Positions 57,747-64,000 of a DNA stretch of 64,000 bases are shown piece by piece; position 1 is the first letter of the stretch; each line of letters begins with the position of its first letter. Under the pieces are notes generated by a model. The model had not been told where the DNA came from. It worked only from the letters and a program-made list of their open reading frames with translations, and did no database searches. Source of the stretch: Draconibacterium orientale (GTDB lineage: Bacteria > Bacteroidota > Bacteroidia > Bacteroidales > Prolixibacteraceae). The DNA lies in NCBI RefSeq assembly GCF_000626635.1, contig NZ_CP007451.1, positions 1,674,001 through 1,738,000 of the forward strand. The letters are read 5' to 3'. Position numbers and translations under genes: made by a program.

Positions 57747-58595
57747 ATGCTATACTCGCTAAACAAAAAATATCCGTTTAACGACAATTTAAAGGTAAAT
57801 ACGCGCTCCATATCATCCGTGAGCCTGGGCATTTTTTTGTTTCTTTTGTTCTTTCAGCCCTTCGAAATTCAAAATCCCGATTTCAACAACCGCCTCATCA
57901 TTCTTGCAACATTTGGCGCAATAACCCTGGTGCTGCTCACTATTTTCAGGGTGGTTATCCCTTCCATTTTCATCACCGCATTTTCCGAAAGCCGCTGGAC
58001 CATACTAAAAGAAATCATCATCGATTTTCTTTTTGTAATTTGCAACTCGGTAGCCTTTGCATTTTTTGCACGTTATGTTGGGCGCCTCCCCATTACTTTC
58101 CCCATTGCAATCAATATCGTCATCATTTCAATAACGGCGTCAGTAGTTGTGGTAATTACCAACCAGTTTTACTTGTTGAAAAAGAAAGTACAAAAGCTGG
58201 AGCCTGCCGCGGAAGAAGTGATTAATAATGAGTTGATGGAAACTCCGAAAGAAATTGAGTTTGAATCGGAGAATAAAACAGAATATTTCACGCTTTTTCT
58301 CGAACAGCTTATTCTTATAAAGTCGGCCAACAATTACATTGAAGTGATTTACAAACACAACGATGAGATTAAGAAAAAACTGATCCGGAATACAATGAAA
58401 ACCACCGAGAACCTGTTACAAAAATACCCCGAGATCATTCGTTGTCATCGCTCGTGCATGGTAAATAAAAACTACATCAAAAAAGTGTCGCGGGGCTCCG
58501 ATGGTTTGGTGCTGAATCTTTTCGATTACCCGCAGGAAATTCACGTTTCCAGGCAATATGTGCTTCGTTTAAAAGAAGCATTAAAAGCATCCTGA
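57747..58595 (+). CDS. Membrane-bound LytTR-family DNA-binding regulator
   Basis: A 282-residue protein. The start is the ATG at 57747, which gives MLYSLNKKYPFNDNLK; a longer frame from 57669 would overlap the alanine dehydrogenase gene by 60 bases with an unnatural leader. Four membrane helices fill about residues 25-145. The C-terminal 95 residues are a LytTR DNA-binding domain (ILIKSANNYIEVIY, LIRNTMKTTENLLQKYPEIIRCHRSCMVN-type region, QEIHVSRQYVLRLKEAL). It is therefore a regulator held at the membrane without a receiver domain. It may control ald or the gene at 58810; no evidence fixes the target. Confidence 0.88.
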   Translation: MLYSLNKKYPFNDNLKVNTRSISSVSLGIFLFLLFFQPFEIQNPDFNNRLIILATFGAITLVLLTIFRVVIPSIFITAFSESRWTILKEIIIDFLFVICNSVAFAFFARYVGRLPITFPIAINIVIISITASVVVVITNQFYLLKKKVQKLEPAAEEVINNELMETPKEIEFESENKTEYFTLFLEQLILIKSANNYIEVIYKHNDEIKKKLIRNTMKTTENLLQKYPEIIRCHRSCMVNKNYIKKVSRGSDGLVLNLFDYPQEIHVSRQYVLRLKEALKAS

Positions 58596-58658
58596 TACGA
58601 ATAAACAACCCCTTACAAACGTATAAAAACCTTCCGGATTGCCTATTAATAAGGCAAT

Positions 58659-58745
58659 TTGGGATTACTGCCGCTTATCCCTGATAAATGACAGAAATCC
58701 CAAAAACTCGTAAATTATCACTTTTAAAAGCAGAAAATCCCAAAA
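58659..58745. repeat. Three copies of AATCCCAAA upstream of the B12-domain gene
   Basis: AATCCCAAA occurs on the plus strand at 58696-58704 and 58736-58744, and as its complement TTTGGGATT at 58658-58666. Centres are 38 and 40 bases apart, all within 152 bases of the next ATG. They may be operator sites. Confidence 0.5.
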
Positions 58746-58809
58746 GCTTTTTTTTCGAATAAAATGGCCGTTTATTTGAAAAACTGAAAACAATGTAAAT
58801 TTTATTGCC

Positions 58810-59322
58810 ATGAATATACTACTGATTTATCCGGAAAAAGAGAACAATTCGAAAGGATTTGAGGCCTTCTTTCAAAAGCTTTTTAACAAGACAACCGAAG
58901 ATCCATTGGAGCTGATTGAAATTTCTATTCAGCTGCCAATTACCTGGGAAAGAAAGCTGCGCGACCTGAACCAAAAAACATTAAACTCCAAAGATCTGGA
59001 ATGGGCAGATTATGTCATAATCAAAGCAGAACCAAAACAGCGCACTTCAACGGTAAAACTTATTGAAAAATGCAAAAGTGCAGGGAAAAAGATAATAGCT
59101 GAAGGAGCATTGTTTGATTCTCAACCGGCCGACTTTGAAAATGTAGATCACCTGATTCTGAACCAGGCGACATTTGATCCGTTTGTACGGGATATGGAAG
59201 ACAATACTACTCAACGCATTTACAACGCTGACTACCGGAAAGAGAAATTACGCAAAACCGCGTATTCATTGTTGGGATTTTCAGATTACTTATCGCGAAA
59301 CATTCACCCGTTTTCGGCGTGA
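58810..59322 (+). CDS. Orphan B12-binding-like domain protein, function unknown
   Basis: A 170-residue soluble protein. It resembles the N-terminal cobalamin-binding domain of B12-dependent radical SAM proteins: MNILLIYPEKE at the start, DLEWADYVIIKAE near residue 61, IEKCKSAGKKIIAEGALF near 82 and VDHLILNQA near 109. The radical SAM domain that normally follows (with CxxxCxxC) is missing. The final 40 residues (DYRKEKLRKTAYSLLGFSDYL) are different. It may be a reduced gene that has gained another role, or a decaying fragment, but the frame is intact. Its 3' end overlaps the pullulanase stop by 19 bases (convergent). Confidence 0.6.
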   Translation: MNILLIYPEKENNSKGFEAFFQKLFNKTTEDPLELIEISIQLPITWERKLRDLNQKTLNSKDLEWADYVIIKAEPKQRTSTVKLIEKCKSAGKKIIAEGALFDSQPADFENVDHLILNQATFDPFVRDMEDNTTQRIYNADYRKEKLRKTAYSLLGFSDYLSRNIHPFSA

Positions 59323-61250
59323 ACAAGGATTTTTAACGAGATAGGTTCCACCACAACCGTGTCTTCAACAACTTTTACCCCCTCCTCATTAATACTGTTG
59401 GCATCGGCTACAACTTTGTAGCGGCCTTCGGGTAAGGGCAATTCAACTTCCTCTTCGTTCCCATTAAAAATGAGGAATACTTTCGACCAACTGTCGCCAG
59501 CCGCCTTTCCATCCAGACAATAGGAAACCACCCCTATTTTATACTCGGCACAAAAATTCAAATCCCGCCTTATTGCATCGGCCGAAGTCATACGAAAAGC
59601 CGGATGATTTTTCCTCAGCTGAATCAGTTTCTGAAAGTATTCAAAAACATCGAGGTATTCATTTTTGCGGCTCCAGTCGATCTGATTTACCGAGTCGGGC
59701 GATTTATAGGAATTTCCGTTTCCTCCTTTTGTACGGCAAAAATCAACACCGGCATGTAACAGCGGCACTCCCTGCGAGGTTAAAACCAATGCTCCGGCTA
59801 ATTTTACACGTTTGCGCAAGTCCTCATCCGTCGCTTTTGGCAAACTTTGTTTCAGTTTGTCCCAAAGCGTGTAATTATCGTGGCACGACACGTAGTTGAT
59901 ACACTGATCGGGTTCGGCAGCCCAGGCAGTTTCAACGGTATCGATATATCCGTAATTTACCTGCGGATGATAAACGGCTGCAGTAATTCCAAACTTTATA
60001 GCCTCCTCGCGCAGGTTTAGCCCGCTTATAAAACCTTTCGATTTTTTATCGCCATGGTTCCCTTTCAGGGCATCGCGAAAATCGTCGTTAAAGCTGGCTA
60101 TTCTTCGCATTGCCGAAGTATTCTTTTTAACGGCCCGTTTCGATTCCGGCATCGGACTTTGATCGGCAGCCCAGCCTTCGCCATAAAGGAACAATCCGCG
60201 GTCGATCTTATCCAGCGACTTCCGGATTTCCTGCATGGTTTTCAAATCGTGAATTCCCATCAAATCAAAACGAAAACCATCAACATGAAATTCCTCCACC
60301 CAGTAGTTAAGCGTGTCGATAATGTATTTACGCACCATCTCGCGCTCCGAAGCCACCTCGTTGCCACATCCCGATGCATTTGAGAACGAGCCATCTTCTT
60401 TCTGACGGTAGAAGTACCCGGGCACGATTTGGTTAAAAACCGACTCTTTGGCGTAATAAGTATGGTTGAAAACCACATCCAGAATTACTCCAATTCCGTT
60501 GGCATGCAGGGCTTTTACCAACTTTTTAAATTCTACAATTCGTTTGCGTCCGTCGTAAGGATCGGTTGCATACGAACCTTCCAGCGCATTATAATGCATG
60601 GGATCGTAACCCCAGTTGTATTTTTCAAGTGGCTTTTCTTCGTCAACGGTTACAAAATCGTTCACCGGCAGCAAATGCACATGCGTAACTCCCAACTCTT
60701 TTAAATGATCGATACCCGTTTTTACTCCCTCCGGCGGGCGTGTTCCTTCTTCGGTAAATCCCAGGAACTTTCCTTTGTTTTCAATGCCTGAATTTTCGGC
60801 GATGGAAAAATCGCGCACATGGGTTTCGTAAATCACCGCATAAGTAAAACTGTTGTAGCGCGGGCCATTATCGAAAACCCACTCTTCCGGATTAGTGGTG
60901 TTCGGATTATAAATCATTCCGCGCAGACCGTTGGCGCCAACACAGCGGGCATAAATTCCGGCAACCTCATCCAGCCATTCACCATCGTTCACTCTGAAAG
61001 TATAGAATTTACCTTCGTAATCACCGGTAAGAATTGTTCCCCAGGTGCCGTTCTCTTTTTTCTGCAGATTCGTTTTATAATAGGATTCACCATGCACACC
61101 ATCTTTGTACAGGCGCAGTTCAACCATCTGAGCTGTAGGTGCCCAAATTTTGAAGGTCGTTTTTTCGGGCGACCAAAAAACACCTAAATCCTTACCCGAA
61201 TAACCGGGATAAGTTGAAAAATCGATATGGTTAAATTTCCAGTTTCGCAT
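59304..61250 (-). CDS. pulA: Type I pullulanase (GH13), cytoplasmic
   Basis: A 648-residue alpha-1,6-glucan debranching enzyme. It begins with a CBM48-type domain (VFWSPEKTTFKIWAPTAQMVELRLY near residue 24), has the type I pullulanase signature YNWGYDP near 216, the conserved GH13 regions VVFNHTY near 262, DGFRFDLMG near 325 (nucleophile Asp), LYGEGWAAD near 356 (acid/base Glu) and SCHDNYTLWD near 445, and a C-terminal beta domain. There is no signal peptide, so it should act on storage glycogen or imported oligosaccharides inside the cell. Its ATG overlaps the stop of the preceding gene (TAATG), which couples translation. Confidence 0.95.
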   Translation of the reverse strand: MRNWKFNHIDFSTYPGYSGKDLGVFWSPEKTTFKIWAPTAQMVELRLYKDGVHGESYYKTNLQKKENGTWGTILTGDYEGKFYTFRVNDGEWLDEVAGIYARCVGANGLRGMIYNPNTTNPEEWVFDNGPRYNSFTYAVIYETHVRDFSIAENSGIENKGKFLGFTEEGTRPPEGVKTGIDHLKELGVTHVHLLPVNDFVTVDEEKPLEKYNWGYDPMHYNALEGSYATDPYDGRKRIVEFKKLVKALHANGIGVILDVVFNHTYYAKESVFNQIVPGYFYRQKEDGSFSNASGCGNEVASEREMVRKYIIDTLNYWVEEFHVDGFRFDLMGIHDLKTMQEIRKSLDKIDRGLFLYGEGWAADQSPMPESKRAVKKNTSAMRRIASFNDDFRDALKGNHGDKKSKGFISGLNLREEAIKFGITAAVYHPQVNYGYIDTVETAWAAEPDQCINYVSCHDNYTLWDKLKQSLPKATDEDLRKRVKLAGALVLTSQGVPLLHAGVDFCRTKGGNGNSYKSPDSVNQIDWSRKNEYLDVFEYFQKLIQLRKNHPAFRMTSADAIRRDLNFCAEYKIGVVSYCLDGKAAGDSWSKVFLIFNGNEEEVELPLPEGRYKVVADANSINEEGVKVVEDTVVVEPISLKILVHAENG

Positions 61251-61798
61251 TAAAATTTAACTAATGTTTTGCGTAAAAAAACAGCTTTGCTTCCTAGCTT
61301 TTTACCTGTCACATCTTTCAGATAAATTTTTGTTTTTGGATATTTCTTCAACGATTTATCGTGCGAATAAAACCGATTCAGATCAATCGTTAACTGATGC
61401 GATTTCCCGCCCTCGAGAAACAAGGGATAAAAACTGTAATTATCCATTCCTTTGAGCTTGAACTTTCGCTTCATCCAAAAATTATCGAATACTAAAAGCG
61501 GCTGATCAAGATCGATAGCCGTTGAGCCGGTATTTTTTACCGTAAGAACTAATTCACCGGGATAGAATTTTGTATCCTTCTCGAGTTTAATACTTAGCTT
61601 CCTCAGTTTTAAAAACGGCTGGCGCTCCTTCTTCGATTTCTTGTTAAAAGAACGGCCGCTAATAATAAAAACCGCGGTAACAGCAGCCAGAAACAGAAAT
61701 ACCCACAACAGTTTATGTCCTTCGGGGCCTACCTCGTTTTGGGCAAAAAGCCACAACGAATTCAATAATAAAACCGCAAGAATACTTCCCTTCTTCAT
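61250..61798 (-). CDS. Exported/membrane protein of unknown function
   Basis: A 182-residue protein. It begins with a signal-like segment (MKKGSILAVLLLNSLWLFAQ), then a second hydrophobic stretch at about residues 30-46 (LLWVFLFLAAVTAVFII), then a basic linker and a beta-rich domain (KFYPGELVLTVKNTGSTAIDL near 78) that resembles an Ig-like fold. I do not recognise the family. The stop overlaps the pullulanase start, so both are produced together even though one is an envelope protein and the other cytosolic. A perfect -7 box precedes it. Confidence 0.7.
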   Translation of the reverse strand: MKKGSILAVLLLNSLWLFAQNEVGPEGHKLLWVFLFLAAVTAVFIISGRSFNKKSKKERQPFLKLRKLSIKLEKDTKFYPGELVLTVKNTGSTAIDLDQPLLVFDNFWMKRKFKLKGMDNYSFYPLFLEGGKSHQLTIDLNRFYSHDKSLKKYPKTKIYLKDVTGKKLGSKAVFLRKTLVKF

Positions 61799-61814
61799 TG
61801 TTGCTAATTTGAGG

Positions 61815-61822
61815 CAAAAGTA
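61815..61822 (-). promoter_or_regulatory. -7 promoter box of the 61250-61798/pullulanase operon
   Basis: On the minus strand TACTTTTG matches TAnnTTTG exactly, 16 bases before the ATG at 61798. As with rlmN and the lycopene cyclase gene, the leader would be very short. Confidence 0.6.
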
Positions 61823-61847
61823 AAGTTTTTATTGATTTAAGATCGAT

Positions 61848-61905
61848 GATGCTTACTGGTTTCACGAGAATACGTTTCATCCTTAACATGAAACCGGTAA
61901 GCATC
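61848..61905. terminator. Long hairpin downstream of pepP
   Basis: GATGCTTACTGGTTTCA pairs with TGAAACCGGTAAGCATC (17 bp with one G-U) around a 24-base loop, 7 bases after the pepP stop. No T tract follows on the minus strand. It is a very stable stem, perhaps a terminator or transcript-protecting structure. Confidence 0.65.
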
Positions 61906-61911
61906 AACACC

Positions 61912-63282
61912 TTATCCTCTAAGTGCTTCTACATCCTTAATGGTTTTTGGCTTTGGTTTGCCGAGTAACTGCACACCGTTTTCGGTCATTACAAAATCTT
62001 CTTCGTTGCGTATTCCGCCGAAGTTACGGTAGCTGTCAACTTTTTCCCAGTTAATAAAATCGTTGAATTTGCCTTGTCCGCGCCACAGATCGATCAATTC
62101 AGGAATAAAATAAACTCCCGGCTCGATGGTAAATACATGACCGGCTTTTAGCGATTTTGCCAGGCGTAGCGATTTTAATCCGAACTGTGTACTTTTTGGC
62201 TGGCCGTCGTAACCCACCCAAACTTCACCCAAATCTTCCATATCGTGCACATCCATGCCCATCATGTGGCCGGTTCCGCATGGGAAAAACAAAGCGTGTG
62301 CCCCCGCCTCAAATGCATCCATGGCATTTCCTTTTGTAAAGCCCATAGCTTTTAGCCCGTCGAAAATGGTGGTAGCCGCGGCAATGTGCGCATTTTTATA
62401 GGGCTTGTTCAACTCAAGCGCGCTGATGGCAGCTTCGTGTGCAGCCAATGAAATTTCATAGATCTCTTTTTGCTCAGGCGTGAATTTTTTGCTTACCGGA
62501 AAAGTACTCGACAAATCGCCCGAGTAGCATAATTCATTTTCGTAACCGGCATCTACCAAAAACAGGTCACCTTCTTTTATGGTATTTCCATGAAAATGAT
62601 TGTGCAATGTTTGCCCGTTTTTCGTAGCAATTATCGGGAAAGCAATATTACCACCGGCAGCCAGTGCCACTTTATGAATTTCGGCGGTTACCTGTGCTTC
62701 CGTCATTCCCGGACGTGCAAATTTCATGGCTGCAACATGCATATCAACCGACACATTCACCGCCTGATGCAGCTGTTCAATCTCTTCTTTTGATTTGATC
62801 TCGCGCTGACTAACAACAGCTTTTACCAAATCAAGCGAGTAAGTATTCGCTACATCTTTGGGCGCTACATCAATCAGCTCCATCAACTTAATTTTGTTCT
62901 CGGGGCGGTAAAGCGGCAGGAAATGAATCTTTCTGCTTTTCTCCACCACCGAAGCCAGTTTTTTCGTCGGAAAAACCGCTGAAACGCCACATTTAGCAGC
63001 ACGTTCAGCAATCGTTGGCTGTGGCCCCATCCACACAATATCGTCGATGGTGTAATCATTTCCGAAAATAATCTCCTTGTTGTTATCAATATCGATTACC
63101 GCAGCCAGCCCCGGATGCTGAATTCCAAAGTAGTACAAAAAGGTGCTGTCTTGCCTGAAATGGTAGGTGTTATCCGCATAATTCATCGATGATTCGTCGT
63201 TACCAAACAACAAAATCAATCCTTCCCCAACCTTCTCTTTAAGAACTTTTCTTCGTTCGATGTAAATCTCTTTCTGAAACAT
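61912..63282 (-). CDS. pepP: Xaa-Pro aminopeptidase (M24B)
   Basis: A 456-residue enzyme that removes N-terminal residues before proline. It has an N-terminal creatinase-like domain (YADNTYHFRQDSTFLYYFG near residue 35) and a C-terminal pita-bread domain with two-metal ligands: Asp in LVDAGYENELCYSGDLSSTFP near 238-252, His in GTGHMMGMDVHD near 334, Glu in TIEPGVYF near 383 and Glu in GGIRNEEDFVMTE near 421. Length and order fit PepP-type enzymes. No signal peptide, so cytosolic. It lies upstream of the long hairpin and downstream of an AT-rich gap. Confidence 0.95.
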   Translation of the reverse strand: MFQKEIYIERRKVLKEKVGEGLILLFGNDESSMNYADNTYHFRQDSTFLYYFGIQHPGLAAVIDIDNNKEIIFGNDYTIDDIVWMGPQPTIAERAAKCGVSAVFPTKKLASVVEKSRKIHFLPLYRPENKIKLMELIDVAPKDVANTYSLDLVKAVVSQREIKSKEEIEQLHQAVNVSVDMHVAAMKFARPGMTEAQVTAEIHKVALAAGGNIAFPIIATKNGQTLHNHFHGNTIKEGDLFLVDAGYENELCYSGDLSSTFPVSKKFTPEQKEIYEISLAAHEAAISALELNKPYKNAHIAAATTIFDGLKAMGFTKGNAMDAFEAGAHALFFPCGTGHMMGMDVHDMEDLGEVWVGYDGQPKSTQFGLKSLRLAKSLKAGHVFTIEPGVYFIPELIDLWRGQGKFNDFINWEKVDSYRNFGGIRNEEDFVMTENGVQLLGKPKPKTIKDVEALRG

Positions 63283-63707
63283 TTATGCAATTTTTTTATG
63301 AGAACGTGAATGTAATAAATTCTCAAATTCGCACTATGACAAATGTTCGTAATGCTTTTACAAGGTTCAGCGCGAAAAGTATTTTGGGCGAGACCTAAGG
63401 TATTTTTTGTAAGAAACAGGTGTTGCAGCAACAAAATTAATAAGCCACGCAACCTTTAGCGCACATTGTCCATCTGTTAACTAAACAAAAGAAAATAAGA
63501 GTTCAGTACTTTTTCCTGCTTAGCTTGTTTTTGCCGGCTTTTGTTTTATAAATAGGGTAGAATCAGTTGCGGTTTCCTAACCAATTCGAATATAAAAAGA
63601 GCCTTACTTGTCTGAAAAGATCAATGTAAGGCTCTTTTGCTTTTATATGCAAAACGCTAATAAATTTATTCCTTCAGGTTATACCAAATTGACCACAAAA
63701 TACCGCA
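63283..63707. other. Intergenic region, no gene seen
   Basis: A 425-bp stretch upstream of pepP and downstream of the S15 peptidase gene, both read leftward. It has the terminator at 63595 and the pepP promoter, for which only a near match (GAATTTG) is visible. GACAAATGTTCG near 63339-63350 resembles one unit of the array at 55018. Confidence 0.55.
63595..63638 (-). terminator. Terminator of the S15 peptidase gene
   Basis: AAAAGAGCCTTAC pairs perfectly over 13 bp with GTAAGGCTCTTTT around an 18-base loop. On the minus strand it ends in TTTT followed by TATA, 70 bases after the stop. Confidence 0.8.
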
Positions 63708-64000
63708 TTATTGAATGGCATTTTTGTAAGCTTCTATTCCGCCAACAACCGGGATTTCGATGCTTGTTCCGTTCAAATCGACTGTTAATTCTGTTCCGGG
63801 TTTTGGCCGAAGTGTAAAATCGCGGTCGCTCGACAAGATCATGAGCCCGATTTGTTGTCCGGCTTTAATCACCTGGTCATCGGGTTGCAGTTCGAAAGTC
63901 ATTTCGTAAAACTTACCCGGTTCCAGCGGTTCACTCTCGCGTAACGTTTTATAATTCTGCAAATCGGCCCAACCACGGGTTATCAGATTATCGGTAATTT
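63708..64000 (-). CDS. X-Pro dipeptidyl-peptidase-like S15 protein, C-terminal end only
   Basis: The frame enters from the right edge and ends at the TAA at 63708. It reads ITDNLITRGWADLQNYKTL, then SEPLEPGKFYEMTFELQPDD near the middle and IGLMILSSDRDFTLRPKPGT, the conserved C-terminal jelly-roll of S15/CocE-type X-Pro dipeptidyl-peptidases. About 96 codons are in the window; the catalytic alpha/beta hydrolase part is outside. An ATG is not to be expected in this fragment. Substrate preference (X-Pro peptides) is family knowledge. Confidence 0.85.
   Translation of the reverse strand, partial: ITDNLITRGWADLQNYKTLRESEPLEPGKFYEMTFELQPDDQVIKAGQQIGLMILSSDRDFTLRPKPGTELTVDLNGTSIEIPVVGGIEAYKNAIQ

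Overview
The window reads as a chromosomal segment of a Bacteroidota bacterium, most likely an anaerobic or facultative, marine or polysaccharide-degrading Marinilabiliales/Prolixibacteraceae-type organism. The grounds are protein style (giant HYR/SprB-like surface protein, N-terminal signal peptides ending in AQ, YceI, LytTR, DUF3810, class II ribonucleotide reductase, GH78 and GH2 enzymes), weak use of Shine-Dalgarno sites, and many perfect Bacteroidota -7 promoter boxes (TAnnTTTG) just upstream of starts. The taxon is inference; no rRNA or tRNA gene was seen.

Layout. 1-11 kb: the N-terminal part (3681 codons, no stop in the window) of one giant secreted adhesin-like protein on the minus strand, which starts at a GTG. 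11.6-16.1 kb: M19 dipeptidase, DUF3810 membrane protein with an HExxH-type motif, MBL-fold hydrolase, rlmN. 16.4-22.7 kb, minus strand: GT9 glycosyltransferase, atpD-atpC (separate from the rest of ATP synthase), and a polyprenyl diphosphate synthase translationally coupled to an RND/MMPL exporter. 22.8-27.1 kb: remnant of a PQQ-type propeller gene, a secreted propeller-like protein, and a minus-strand set of three exported proteins including a protein-L-isoaspartate methyltransferase with a signal peptide. 27.3-30.3 kb: YceI, porin, a frameshifted second YceI and an Rrf2 regulator, with a perfect inverted repeat over the promoter. 30.3-34.5 kb: cytochrome c-aldose dehydrogenase fusion, then an SDR / metallophosphoesterase / NAD-binding protein operon. 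34.6-37.8 kb: transglutaminase-fold lipoprotein next to a PNGase F homologue. 37.9-42.1 kb: GH78 rhamnosidase and a cysteate-synthase-like PLP enzyme. 42.6-46.3 kb: a biotin-dependent carboxyl-transfer operon whose subunits match a transcarboxylase. 46.5-51.8 kb: GH2 beta-galactosidase lipoprotein, lycopene-cyclase-domain protein, waaA. 52.1-54.6 kb: B12-dependent ribonucleotide reductase. 55.4-61.8 kb: gcvH, tsaE, alanine dehydrogenase, LytTR membrane regulator, an orphan B12-binding-like domain, pullulanase. 61.9-64 kb: Xaa-Pro aminopeptidase and the C-terminus of an S15-family X-Pro dipeptidyl-peptidase.

Most of the window is ordinary housekeeping and secreted catabolic content. The least explained segment is the 728-bp convergent gap between the ribonucleotide reductase gene and gcvH (54648-55375). 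It holds a terminator, a 288-bp unit that ends in a copy of half that terminator and carries palindromes, and then seven copies of an 11-bp motif (AAACATTTGTT or its complement) spaced 41-43 bp apart. That spacing is four helical turns. Adjacent opposite copies form perfect 16- and 14-bp stems. A promoter-like box stands upstream and a bidirectional terminator downstream, so the segment is either a helically phased protein-binding array or a structured noncoding RNA. It matches nothing I recognise.

Other points of note are an A7-run frameshift in the second YceI gene, two genes whose apparent N-terminal extension is really translated promoter DNA, and the pairing of a transglutaminase-fold protein with PNGase F.
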